Source: Cycas panzhihuaensis (Eukaryota; Cycadophyta). Taken from it: DNA of 64,000 bases. A program made the translations under genes and the position numbers. The notes under the pieces were generated by a model that worked only from the letters and a program-made list of their open reading frames with translations, searched no databases and was not told where the DNA came from. Within the stretch, counting starts at the first letter, position 1; each line of letters starts with the position of its first letter. Positions 12,281 to 23,329 of this stretch are shown piece by piece. The stretch spans positions 184,209,741 to 184,273,740 of the forward strand of contig CM041465.1 of assembly GCA_023213395.1 (NCBI GenBank), given 5' to 3'.

Positions 12281-12856
12281 ACTTGCGAAGTTACTCCCTT
12301 ATGGAAAGCCCATAAGGGTCATTATAACATTAGTGGGGTTTATAAAAACATGACCACATAGTAGGAGGGGCTACCTAATTTTTATTAACAATTCTAATTT
12401 CATTATTTCAAACCTCTCTCTTAGTCACATGTTTTTTTTTTTTTTCAAGTAATAATTAATGTGACTAGCATTAGAAACATTGCAAAGTAAATATAAATCA
12501 ACTTTATGCTTGAGAATTTAAACCAAATATAATTTAAATCTCCTTACATTAAGAAGACCAACCATTGACTTACAAAGTTACTCCCTTATGTAAAGCCCAT
12601 AAGGGTCATTACAATGTTAGTGGGGTCTCTAAAAACATGACCACATAATAAGAGGGGCTACCCATTTCTTATTAGCAATTCTAGTTTCATTATTTCAAAC
12701 CTCTCTCTTAGTCACATGCTTTTTTTTTAATATTTGGAGCAATGATTAATATGACTATCATTAAAAACATTACAAGTAAATATAAATCAACTTTATGCTT
12801 GAGAGTTTAAGCCAAGTATAGTTTGAATCTCTTTACATTAAGGAGACCAACAGCTT
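12281..12856. repeat. Tandem duplication, two copies of about 287 bp
   Basis: Copy 1 (about 12281-12565) and copy 2 (about 12568-12856) share GTTACTCCCTTATG, AAGCCCATAAGGGTCATTA, AAACATGACCACATA and a T-run after TCTTAGTCACATG. Copy ends coincide with AGACCAACA or AGACCAACC. No coding potential is seen. It lies just upstream of the LC8 promoter. Confidence 0.9.
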
Positions 12857-13210
12857 TCCTTTTTTATTTTTCGAATTTTTTTTTTGGCGGTGGTAGTCGC
12901 CCTTTTTTTTTTTTAATTCTTTTGAAGCGATCAACTATCGTGGATATTAGGTGAGACTATTTTTTGATCCCTACTCCAATTTGAAATTAATCCCCACTTG
13001 AGACCCTTGTTCTGCACGATACATAGCCGTTACAGAGATCAGAAGTTTGAGTCACGTTAATCCCAACAGGCATTGTGTTTCTATCCAAAAAGTCAGACAT
13101 AGAGAAACTCGTTTAAAATATCGGGCGCTCAAAATGCGACCACTTTATGGCCAGGTCAGCAAATGCGACGTTCAGACCGAGAGCAGGACAGGGTAAACTG
13201 GCTAGAGGTG

Positions 13211-13331
13211 CATGACGTGGTTCCATCCGACACGCTCGTTTATCTTCATCGGACGGCAGAGAGCTGATCAGCATGCACTATAAATAAAACTTCTCTGCAT
13301 TTTACGCTTCGGAACCTTCTGGAAAGGCTTC
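13211..13331 (+). promoter_or_regulatory. LC8 gene core promoter region with TATA box and heat-shock-type element
   Basis: A TATA box CTATAAATA lies at 13278-13286, about 280 bp before the LC8 start codon. CATGACGTGG at 13211-13220 holds an ACGT core of the kind bound by bZIP factors. At 13312-13324 GAA, TTC and GAA follow each other with two-base gaps (GAAccTTCtgGAA), which fits the three-unit heat-shock element rule, and a further TTC follows at 13329-13331. That element lies 26 bp or more downstream of the TATA box, at or just after the expected transcription start. The region is less AT-rich than the flanks. Function is predicted only. Confidence 0.6.
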
Positions 13332-13566
13332 TTTAATGGTGTGTAAATTTCTCCCTGGGCACCCCGCTACGTTAAACAGTGGAATGCTCTCGTAAAAACC
13401 ACGTCAAATTTGGTGGGAAGAGGATTTGTTCGGCTAAATTTGGCTGCGCCCCACTCTGCGGATGCAAGTGAGCTGAATTTTGTAGTATTCTGCTCCGAAT
13501 TTGCACAGCAAACGTTTGGATTTGGTGGAATTTATCTGTAAAAATCGTAGTAAGGAAAGCTTCAGA

Positions 13567-13856
13567 ATGACGGAGAAGGGCGTGGAGAAAAAGGAGAACA
13601 AAGCCATTATCAAAAGCGCTGATATGAGCGAGGAAATGCAGAAAGAAGCCATTGAGTGCGCTGCTCAGGTATATTTTCCCAAGTCATTCTAAACCTTGAA
13701 GAACAAATGGGAGATTTCGAGGCGATGTAAACCCTCTCTTGACTTTGCAGGCGTTGGAGAAACACACCGTGGAGAAGGATGTGGCAGCGTACATCAAAAA
13801 GGAATTTGACAAGAAATACACTCCCACGTGGCACTGCATCGTGGGTCGTAATTTCG
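13567..13856 (+). CDS. LC8-type dynein light chain (DYNLL family), first two coding exons only
   Basis: LC8 is a small dimeric hub protein that binds short linear motifs in many partners and was first known as a dynein light chain; in seed plants it works apart from cytoplasmic dynein. Exon 1 (13567-13668, 34 codons) starts at the ATG just before TEKGVEK and contains [23 protein letters not shown] intron of 82 bp (13669-13750, phase 0) separates exon 2 (13751-13856), which reads on through [19 protein letters not shown] to WHCIVGRNF. Exon 2 ends one base into a Gly codon before GTAGG. About 69 of the usual 90 or so residues are present. The final segment, expected to contain YVTHET and the last beta strands, was not found in the window. 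Both exons are free of lesions. A giant last intron or gene truncation are the two explanations. Confidence 0.88.
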
Positions 13857-15436
13857 GTAGGCTCAGTTTTAAAATTTAGCGGGCCTGTTTGGGAATGCTG
13901 TATTTCGGATTTTTTTTTTTTTCGGCATTGATTTTCTGGTGTGTTTTTTGTTTTGTTGTTTTCTTTAAATTTTCATCTGCAAAACTTAAGCCCGCTGTTG
14001 AATCCTTGTCTGTTTGCAACGGGATTTTTTTTTTAATAAATAAGCAGGGCATGGAAAAAATAGGTCAGTAATCAGTTCTGGTTAATAATTAATAGAAGAA
14101 TCCTACCAGAGTACTTGATCGACCAGAGAAGGTAAAGGTTTTGATCGAATCAACAAGTGGTGAAGTTGCAAGGGAGACTTGCCCCAGATATGTGGTAATG
14201 GTTGGATGCGGGTTTTTAAATGTGAAGGGCATAGCTTTGGGAAAGTTCGAGCGGTCAAACTTACCCTGTTATCACGATGCTTAGGTGTAGCAATTTCTTT
14301 TTCTTCAGATTGACTCCTCCTGACGTGCGAAGCCTTTCTTGGTGGTCCTAAATCTAGGTTTTGTCTCTAATGTTCACTGTCAGAATGTGAATTATTTTCA
14401 TTAAGTTGGCACCATCTATTCTGTTTATTATGACATCTATTATGCTGCTGTGGATTTCTGCCAACATTGCTTCCACCCCTGCCACATCGGTGACATGAAG
14501 ATTCACCTGCATCTCGCTCGAGCTGATTTGTTGATTTCCAAGACTGAAACCTCTTCCTCCCCCTCCCTTTGCAAATGATTGAGGTCGTGGCCTAGGAACC
14601 ACCTTGCCACAGCTCTTCCCCTATCCTGAAAAGGAGTAGGATAAGAAGAAGCTTTTCCTTTCACGGGAGCCTCAACTTTCACTTCACAGTGATATGTTTA
14701 TTTGATGGTACTTATGGTGACCAGCTCAAGTTCTTGCCGCAAGTGCTTATGCTGCCTTCTTGGCTACTTTGGTACCAATTTTTCCTTGCCCTCATCCACA
14801 TCAAGCTTACTTGGAAGATTGTGGAACTTATTAGTATACTCCCGCTTTTATTTTCTGCTCAGATTGCAACCATTACATACACATTTCTGTTGTAACGTTC
14901 ATTTCAAAACATACTTAAAAACTTTTCAACTGGTTATAGGTGGATTGCCTTGACATCTTTCTCTTATACAAAAGATCCTCACCAAAGCAAAGCAATTGCT
15001 GTGATCTTCACCTCTACAAAATTAATCGTTTTGTACATCATTCTAATTTTACACAGAAAAATACATGCTGTAGCTATGTACTGAGTTTTTTTTTTTTTGC
15101 ATCACCATTGTTTGCATCATGCTTATTGTTTTATTCTGCTGTGGATTTCTGCCAACATTTCTTCCTCTTCTTGATTTTTTTGCATTTGTTTTTTCATTTT
15201 TTGACTCCAGGGTTAGAAAATTTCTGCCTATTTTTTCGAATTTTGAGTTTCCTTGCCTTCCATTCTTGGGACTCTGCCCTCTTCCTCTTTGGGAAACTGA
15301 AGCATGTTAGTTGATGGCAGCATCTATTCTACAACTACTTGTTTTGTTGCCCTTGCAAGTGAGACCTCATTTAGTTTCTGCCTATTTCTTGGTATCTTGA
15401 CTGGGTCCAAAGTAACATTCTAATGCCTCTATGCGA
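13857..15436 (+). other. Start of LC8 intron 2 (or broken gene end), no exon 3 seen
   Basis: It begins with a good 5' splice site (GTAGG). T-rich intron-like sequence runs to G1. I looked for the missing LC8 exon and found none. A motif of about 25 bp (CTGCTGTGGATTTCTGCC and on) occurs at about 14449 and again at about 15137. A reverse-strand open stretch at 14354-14602 has no family I recognise. Confidence 0.5.
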
Positions 15437-15441
15437 GTGAA

Positions 15442-15941
15442 TGTAGCGTTCCCACTTTGGTATTATATCTGGCCACCTTCTAGTACTATTCTGGCCGACT
15501 TCAATATTAGATTTAGTCTGGCCGACCTCAAGAGCTGTCTCTGGCCAGCTTCTATAATTGTTTTGGCCGACTTCTATAATTATCCTGGCAGACTTTTTAA
15601 GTAAGCTCCCTAGCTTCTTATTTATAGGGCTTTATGGCCTAGGTTTTGGAATTATTTGGAGAATCTTGGACTTGCTATAAGCTCGGCCTTTAGGGCAGCA
15701 TTTGGAGGATACCTCGCCTCGAAGAGGGAGCCAACAATTAAGTAGTACTTTTGTTTATATATTATTGGTAGCATTTTGCTTGAAATATTCAATCTCTTTG
15801 GCTCTTAAAAGCTGTATATATTACATTATTTATTTCATTATTTGCTTTACTACTTGTTTAATTGAATAAAACCCTAGAAAATAGATTTGTGTGTGTAGTT
15901 TCTCTATGTTAGAAGTGTGAATTCCCTCGGGAATTCCCACA
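15442..15941 (+). repeat. G1 5' LTR with U3 minisatellite
   Basis: A 500-bp LTR that begins TGTAGC and ends CCCACA. Its U3 holds about six units spaced 22-27 bp apart at about 15469-15600, each built on TCTGGCCGACTTC. A TATA-like TTATTTATAGGG lies near 15619. It pairs with 35183-35696. Confidence 0.92.
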
Positions 15942-15943
15942 AG

Positions 15944-15956
15944 TGGCATCAGAGCC
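15944..15956 (+). promoter_or_regulatory. G1 primer-binding site
   Basis: TGGCATCAGAGCC, two bases after the 5' LTR. It matches the usual plant retrotransposon site TGGTATCAGAGC (complementary to initiator methionine tRNA) apart from one base. Confidence 0.85.
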
Positions 15957-16102
15957 TCTGTTTTGAGGCCTTCTTCAAGAGAAACACACCATAGATTAAG
16001 AGCCCAATAGAAGAAGATTAGGCTATCCTAGTAGGAAAGGGGGCCATTTTTTTTTTCCATGTAACAAAGTTGAGATTCAAGAAAAGACTTGCATTGGGCA
16101 AA

Positions 16103-17060
16103 ATGATGAATCAACTATCAGTAACCATAGAGGATGTAAACCTCAAGGTAGATACCATGAGTGATGACATAACACACATAAGAAGGGCATGAAGGATCTT
16201 AGAGAAATGTTAAATGGAGCAATATAAGGATTCCTTAAAAGAAAAAAGTTGCTACAAGGAATTTATAGGGACATCTGGTGATGGGGAAAATGATCACTAG
16301 GCAAGGGATCAAGAAGAATGGTAAGATAGGGCAAGCCATGGGCTCATGGGTACCAAATTACTTTTGGAAAAATTCAGCCCAGAGAAGTTAAGAGACATTT
16401 GCAGTTGGGTAATCCAAATGGAGATCCATTTTCAGGCAAACGTTTTATCGAAGACGGACAAAATCCTTGTGGCATCTCTTCATTTATATGGGAAAGCCCT
16501 TAAATGGTTCCATTGGTGGAATAGAGTCTATGAGGGGACTGGACACTACAATAGGATTTGCTTGAAAACAAGCCTCATAGAACAATATAAGAACACATGG
16601 AATGCATACTATTTTGCCTAACTTATGCATCTCCAATAAACAAGATTAGTGCAGGTCTATACTGAGCAATTTCATACTTTATATAGCCTAGTCAATAAGA
16701 AGATTGGAAACAAACTACTCATAGAAGCATATATCGTTAGACTTAGAGGAAATATTAAATTTCGCTTAAAGACAATGGGAGTAGTAATTTTAAGTGATGT
16801 AATTCGCCATGCGAAAAACATGGAGGCCGAATATTGAGAAGCGAGACAAAGTTATGTTTGCCAAAATGACCCTCCTAGATATCAAGGTTAGAGTTTCGAA
16901 TGCAATTGCTACCCGTTTGATATAAAGGTGGAACCTCCCCCTTATAGAAGAAAAAGAAGAACGGACAACAAGAAGTAAAAATACTAAAGCAGAGCATCTT
17001 AAGAGAGGAACTTGTTTCAATTGTGGTGGAAAATGGAATTAAGACCACAAGTGTCCAGCC
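16103..17060 (+). pseudogene. G1 gag remnant
   Basis: A likely start at 16103 (MMNQLSVTIEDVNLKVDTMS). The retrotransposon gag domain is visible at 16346-16837 (KFSPEKLRDICSW, then LHLYGKALKWFHWW, then a second frame with YTEQFHTLYSLV and AYIVRLRGNIKF). A single zinc knuckle near 17012-17055 reads CFNCGGKWN, a stop, then DHKC, so the Cys and His spacing is kept while the frame is interrupted. In an intact element this is the capsid and nucleocapsid protein. Several stops and frame changes make it a pseudogene. Confidence 0.82.
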
Positions 17061-17149
17061 AAGAAGTTATTCGTGATCAACAACGAGGACATAGAGATCT
17101 CAGAAGAATTCGAAGAAGAACCATGGGTTGAAAGTGATGAACCAGAGAT

Positions 17150-18746
17150 CAAAGAATTGCTTAATACAGATACGAAAAATGTGTAGATATCATTGCAAGG
17201 AATCACAGGCGAAGTCAACACCTCCCAAATGCTATGATTCCAAGGTATGATAAAAAACATGAAAATATCAATCTTGGTGGATAGTGAGTGCACTCATAAT
17301 TTCATAAATAAATCGATCGTAGAGAAATTAGGTCTACCAATTCAACCGCTCAACGTATTTTAGGCCATTATACCTAATGAAAAGATTATGCCATGTAGAG
17401 GATACTGCCCAAAGGTAAATCTACAAATAGCAAATGATTCCATTACTACATGCATGTTTGCCTTATTAATTGGAAGAGTGATGCAATCCTCAGAATCCAA
17501 TGGTTACAAAACCTTAGGAGCATTGTCACCAATTATAGAACCCGTTTCATGAGTTTTTTTCCCTAAAAGGGCATAGAAACAAGTTGCAGGCACCCCCAAC
17601 GTCACCAACTTAGTTAGTGACTTTACATCGTATGGAGAAATTATTGAAGAACCCCACCTCATATATGATAACATGCTACAAAATTGCAATTGAGGATGTC
17701 CCGGTAGAAGTATAGACCCTCATTGACCAATACAACAAGGTCTTCGAGGAACCACCCCAACGGTTACCCCCTAGCCATGGATGTGAACACCACATTGAGT
17801 TAATACTAGGAGTAACATTGGTAAACATTCAACCATATCGACACTCGTATCACTTCAAAAAAGAGATTGAACAGATTATGCAAGAGCTCTTGCAACAAGG
17901 GTACATTACCCTCAACGTTAGCCCCTTTGCATTGCATGTCATATTAATCTGGAAGAAAGATTGGTCATATCGTATGTGCATAGATTACTGAGGACTCAAC
18001 AAACTCACAATTAAGAATAGGTACCCTATTTCGCGAATAGATGACTTATTTGACGAATTGCACAAAGGCAAGTATTTTTCAAAGATTGATCTGTGTTTGG
18101 GGTGTTATCAAATGTGCATTAAGGCAAAAATGCATACAAAACAACTTTTTGCACCAAAGAAGGGTTATTTGAATTTTGTGTTATGCCATTTGGCTTAACC
18201 AATGCTTTAGTTGCATTCTAGAATACAATGGATAAGGTACTTAAAACCTTCTAATGCAAATTTGCGTTAGTTTTCTTCGACGATATTTTGATTTATAGCT
18301 CAACATGGGAAAAACACTTGATTTAGAGCACTTGAAGGTCATGATGCAAGTGTTAGAAGGCAACCAATTCTTTGCCAACAATAGCAGATGCACTTTTGGG
18401 CAAACAAAGTTAGAATATTTAGGGCACATTATCACATAAGAAGGTGTTAAGATGGACCTAAAAAAGGTCCAAGTTAACATGGAATTGCCCACCCCAAAAA
18501 ATGTAACAGGCGTAAGAAGTTTTTTAGGGGTCATTGGATTCCTACAATGATTTATTAAGGGATATGCCTAAATTGTAATACCCTTGACTGATCTAACCAA
18601 GAAGGATGCATTTACATGGAATCAACTAGTCGAAGAAGCATTCCAAGGATTAAAGACAATAATGTTTACAACATCAATACTCGCAGCCTCGGACTTTAAT
18701 CGCCCATTCATTTTAGAATGTGACTTTAACCTGGGAGTAGGATTAG
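17150..18746 (+). pseudogene. G1 protease, reverse transcriptase and start of RNase H
   Basis: The aspartic protease site is ISILVDSECTHNFIN at about 17264, where the catalytic Asp is kept but DSG has become DSE. Reverse transcriptase motifs are KEIEQIMQELLQQGYI near 17860, a VCIDY-like block near 17975, SKIDLCLGCYQM near 18080 and the catalytic FFDDILIYS at about 18273-18299. RNase H starts near 18640 (LAASDFNRPFILECDFNLGVG) and is cut by N1 at 18746. The frame contains many stops. RT before integrase is diagnostic of Gypsy. Confidence 0.88.
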
Positions 18747-19073
18747 TGTTACAGTGGTATTAATAACCACTTACCAACTAATGTAAAGTGGTGTAATATT
18801 GTACGAACATATTGATGCAATATTATATATGTGAGTCGACGAATGTAAATTTGAATATTATTATTTGAGGCACTTATGATCTATAAATATAGATCAAAGT
18901 CCATTGTAATGTTATACGATAGATTTGTGAAAATGTATTTCTATATTTTGTGGGGGAATTTCCCAAGCGGATTCCCATGTCAATTCTGCCTGTCCCGTGT
19001 GTTGATTCTATTTGAGTCTATTGTGTTCATATACGATTTTGTCATCCTATTTGCATATTGGTGTTTCCTAACA
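18747..19073 (+). repeat. N1 5' LTR
   Basis: It begins TGTTAC and ends CCTAACA. It includes a TATA-like CTATAAATATAG near 18881. Confidence 0.92.
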
Positions 19074-20452
19074 TGGTATTAGAGTGACAAGAGGTATACA
19101 ATTAGGCATATGTTGGGCAAATCGTTCGATCGTTGGCTACTAGGTCATGTTGGCTCACCCTTTGAGGATTGGCTTATCCAACTATCAAAAGAACAACCAC
19201 GGTGGTCTAATGATTGCGTGCAGATCTTGGTGCTTGTTGTTTTGTGTTTTACAGGGATTCTATGGTCTTCAGAGGTGTGCAGACAAGTAGAAGGTGTTGT
19301 TTTGGTTTGTGCAAGTACTGGTACCTCTTGTTTTCGAATTTGCAACATTGGTTACTCAATTGCCATCCGTTGTTGCCCATTTTGAACATGTGAATGTGCC
19401 AGATTTGTTATTTGAAGATGCCATTGAGTTTGCAAATGGATGTGAAGCATAACCACTTGTGGTGAGCAGGTGTGAGCTCGCAACCAGTTTGTTGAGTCGT
19501 AAAAACATTTGTTGCAGTTGTTGGAACCTGAGATCAGAGTAAATAGGTATATATATCTGTGTTGCACATTTTTTGTGTGGAGAACAGATGTTGGCTTTGT
19601 GAGTTTGCTGCACACAGAAGGCACAATGTATATGTGCACCCATGGGTGATGTAGTTGGAGAAATCATTGAAGGATGCAGAGATCATTGTTGCAGGGTGAG
19701 GCACACAGTCTGCGGGATTTTGCAAGTTGCCTCAACAATACTTAAAGTGTAGATATATTTACGGCTATGCTGTAGCCGTTGAAATGTGGAGTATACACAT
19801 AAGGTATTTCATATATTTTTGATTGTCTGTTGAAATAATTCATTGTCGTCATTTTATTTTTTGATTAAAATCGCCTTTTATTGATTATATTTGGCAGTTG
19901 TATATTTGATGAAATCACTGTAATATATTTATCACTTGGTCGATAAATTTTGTTGCTGATTGAATTATTAAAGTCGCATGTCCCTCGATTTGATATATGA
20001 TGGTTGCATTGGTATATGGTATATGATGTTTGCTGAATAAAATTAATTGGCTATTTAATAACGTTCGCCATGTTTAATATATTTAGATGTACTGTTATTT
20101 GATATTTGATCGTCGTCGGTTGAATATTCTATTTAATGGAGTTTGTTTAATATTTCAAAGTTGCCTGTGAATTATATTTAATCTCTGGTTGCATTATATA
20201 TTTCAATGTTGCGTTGCCATTTGATATTTTATCAAGTCACCCATTGAAATATATTATTATTTCGAATCACCAATGTTTTTGCAATTTGATTGTCAGATAT
20301 TGGAATAGCCCTTTGCATGATTTGATTTATTACACTTTAATATATTGTGATGCCTTTTTTTTAAGACCATATTAAGATGAATCATTTGTTCTGGCCATTA
20401 CTTTATTAAGGCATTCCTCTAAGATCATTAGATATTGCATTTTATGAAAGTG

Positions 20453-20455
<3 letters not shown>

Positions 20456-20492
<37 letters not shown>
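20456..20492. repeat. (TA)n microsatellite inside N1
   Basis: About 18 TA units in the non-coding interior of N1. Confidence 0.95.
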
Positions 20493-20496
<4 letters not shown>

Positions 20497-22089
20497 GTGA
20501 TGTATTTTGGGGATTCATTGTTGGTGATATGTGACATGTATAGGGTGATGATTTAATGGCAGAGTGAGTGATATGATGGCAATATGAGACGATTGTATGC
20601 TCTTCTAGCATGTGTTTACATGAGAGAGTGTAATGCGTGAGTTATCAAGGCAGTGAATTATTACTAATTGATAAGAGGGCAAGATTGATGGGTGAAAGCA
20701 TAGTGGGTGTGATTGTTGGGCGAGTTAGCTATCAATGTCAGTGTATGTTAATTGATTGATAGAAGGGTGTGATGTATGGAGATACCGAGTTGCAAGGTGA
20801 AACAAACTTTGGTGTGGTTTTGATTATTGCACAATATTAATCAAGGTGTGATTTATTATAAAGTGGTGTTTTTTATTCAACTTATAATAGCGTTTTTACA
20901 TCAAATATGTGAGGTGATGTGGTTCAAAATTGCAGTTTTTTGGCTTGCTTATATAAGTGATTATCAATTTATGGTGGACCGTTATACTTTGGGTAGTTGA
21001 ACTAATGTTAGCATGGGGTTTATAGCTTGTTGGTTGTTGGCTCAATGTGTGTGCATATATGATCAAGTTTGATGTAGAATCGATAATGTGTTTGTGATAA
21101 AATTGAAAGGTTAATGGAAACGTGAGAAGCCTTAAAATCAGTTCTGCCTTTGTCATGGTATAAATGGGAGTTGGTTGCCCCTTGTACCCTAGTAAGTTTG
21201 TGTTGCATAGTACCATGATGTAGATGTGGAGGTGTTTGGTGCATTGTAAGAGTTTTTACCTCCCATGTTTTGTGGCAGAAGTTGATGCGACAACAATTTA
21301 ATGGGATCCCTTCAAAAGTTGTTTGTGGCATATCTCGTATGTTGTGTTGGACCTGTTAGAAACCTTCGATTATGTATTTGAAATGGATTCGAGTGCACGC
21401 ATCTTAGACGTAGATCACAGCAGAAGGATCACAAGAGTTTAAAGTCTATTTGTATGGGGTTTGAAACAAAGCTTACAAACTGTGTGATTTGTAGGAAGAT
21501 TGTAGTGTGATTAGTCTAGATGTTAATTTGAAAAGTTGTTGACGTATCATGCTAAAGTATCATCTGAATACAGGTTTTATCCTTCATTTTTTCCCTTTCT
21601 GAGACGTGGTTCAGCAGGTGTAGAAGTTTTGTGTACCTAACATTGTGTTTGAGATGGAAGCAGGACTTGGTGGGAGTGATGATGAGGAGCCTTTGCAAGA
21701 AGAAGCATGGATTGTAACCTTGTGTTCCATTATAGGCTAAGAGGACCATTGAGAACTCTAGTATAACGATTGAAGACCTAGAAGATGATTAAAGAACAAG
21801 GATCAACATGCTAGTCAAACTTGTGATAGATACCAATGTTCTAGCGAGAACAGATTCATAATGGAGAGCTGCAGGAGGAGTGATATATATGTGGAATTTG
21901 GTTCCTTTTTTCAAAGAACCTAGTCAGTTTGTAAGTTGAAAAACTTGTTGCATAGGATTTCATACAAGAAGAAGGAATTAGGTATGAGGTGACATTTGCA
22001 TCAGTCTCTATGTTGTTAATGGTCCGATTGATCCTTACTTTAGTAGCTACATATAGTTGGGAGTCATATAATGTCAACATTCTTTAATG

Positions 22090-22470
22090 GAGACTTGAAA
22101 AGGAGATTCACATGGCTCAAGTGTCTGAACCTCTTGGTTTAGTCAAAGAGCAGGTTAAGTTTTATGGACTAAGTATCAGTGCGAGAGAGAGAGAGTTATA
22201 TGGTTGCAGGGACTGTTGGAGTAACATCCCAAGTATTGTGCACATACGAGGCATAGCACCATTACATCCGAGAGCAGATTAGATCATGGAAGATGCAGGT
22301 TGAAGTTTTGTCTAAGTGAAGATCAATTTGTGGCCGTGTTCACTAAGCTTTTACTGAAGATGGCTACGTTAACGTTCTTGCATATTTGGGATTCATTGAG
22401 GTTATCCTTGAGGGTGGATCTATTGACAAGGATAAAGAGAGAGACAAATCCTTGGTAAGACTTCAAGACC
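22090..22470 (+). pseudogene. Possible Copia pol C-terminal remnant in N1
   Basis: Short stretches resemble Copia pol: MAQVSEPLGLVKEQV near 22111 recalls the RT segment before the YGLKQ motif, and EDQFVAVFTKLL near 22319 recalls the end of the RNase H domain (a stretch of the type ADIFTKPL). Everything between them is missing or scrambled. If real, N1 is a deletion derivative of a Copia element. Similarity is weak and judged by eye only. Confidence 0.4.
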
Positions 22471-22492
22471 CTACATTCACATTAAGAGGGGA

Positions 22493-22819
22493 TGTTAGAG
22501 TGGTATTAATAACTACTTATCGACTAATGTAAAGTGGTGTAATATTGTATGAAAATATTGATGTAATATTATATATGTGAGTTGATGGATGTAAATCTGA
22601 ATATTATTATTCAAGGCACTTATGATCTATAAATATAGATCAAAGTCCATTGTGATGTTACATGATAGATTTGTGAAAATGTAATTCTATATTCTGTGGT
22701 GGGTTTTCTCGAATGGGTTCCCATGTCAAATCTGTCTGCCACGTGTGTTGATTTTATTTGAGTCTATTGTGTTCATAAACGATTTTGTCATCTTATTTGC
22801 ATATTGGTGTTTCCTAATA
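22493..22819 (+). repeat. N1 3' LTR
   Basis: Pairs with 18747-19073. Its last bases read TAATA where the 5' copy has TAACA, so the terminal CA is mutated. Confidence 0.92.
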
Positions 22820-22824
22820 ATTAG

Positions 22825-22950
22825 AAACTGTACTCCTTCAGGATGATTGCCTAATAGCATATGAAAGTCGCAAGCTAAATGTAAGGGAGTGATTAAAACC
22901 CATCTACGACAAGGAAATGCTAGCAATCATGCGTGCCATACACTGGTGGC
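22825..22950 (+). pseudogene. G1 RNase H middle fragment
   Basis: Continuation of the G1 frame from 18746 once N1 is removed. It shows LLQDDCLIAYESRKL, YDKEMLAIMRAIHWW and a single stop between them. This matches the Gypsy RNase H pattern and proves that N1 and C2 are inserted in the same host gene. Confidence 0.9.
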
Positions 22951-22955
22951 GTCAA

Positions 22956-23329
22956 TGTTAGAATGAGAGGATATAAGTTAATCTCACAACATAAAATCAC
23001 ATGCAATAAGCAAGAGATGATAATACGTCAACAAGACTAAACTCTCCAATATTCTCATTAAAAAAAATCTCAATGATACAAGTACATATTTATAAGTTTG
23101 TATCATAGCTAAACATAGGAGTTGGTTCAACGAACTCCCAACTTCCCTTTATTTTTGGTGTGCTCAAACTACCTCATTAATAGTTGAGCATCTTTGACTT
23201 CTAGAAGTTTGACTAGGAATCTCCTCTCACTAGAATATTCTAGTATAGAATATTCCATGTGAGAACTTATTCTAATGAACCTAAATGAACTTAAATGAAA
23301 TGAGAATGGAATGTGCATTATTTCTAACA
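22956..23329 (-). repeat. C2 3' LTR (left copy)
   Basis: 374 bp, identical to 28175-28548 apart from one G/A difference near 23108. It contains GAAnnTTC dyads at 23233-23240 and 23248-23255 and TTCTAGAAG at 23199-23207. Confidence 0.95.

Larger units (their letters stand above)
18747..22819 (+). mobile_element. Non-autonomous LTR retrotransposon N1 (LARD-like), nested in G1
   Basis: Two 327-bp LTRs (18747-19073 and 22493-22819) enclose about 3.4 kb with no gag-pol frame. The 5-bp duplication ATTAG flanks it (18742-18746 and 22820-22824), and the G1 RNase H frame resumes after it. A primer-binding site TGGTATTAGAGTG (19074-19086) and a purine tract before the 3' LTR (about 22482-22492) are present, so the signals for reverse transcription are kept while the genes are lost. 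LTRs differ at about one base in ten. Confidence 0.93.

Noticed and set aside
14354-14602. 82-codon reverse-strand open frame near the LC8 gene
   Set aside because: No recognisable domain, no supporting signals, and it lies in T-rich intron-like DNA.
14940-15314. 124-codon plus-strand open frame rich in Phe, Leu and Ser
   Set aside because: Hydrophobic composition follows from T-rich sequence; not homologous to the missing LC8 exon.
15469-15600. Regular repeats that could suggest a CRISPR-like array
   Set aside because: Units are short, imperfect and inside a eukaryotic LTR present in two copies; no cas genes.
19074-22490. Hidden new gene inside N1
   Set aside because: Open frames are all short and on mixed strands; flanking LTRs and the target duplication identify it as a non-autonomous retrotransposon.
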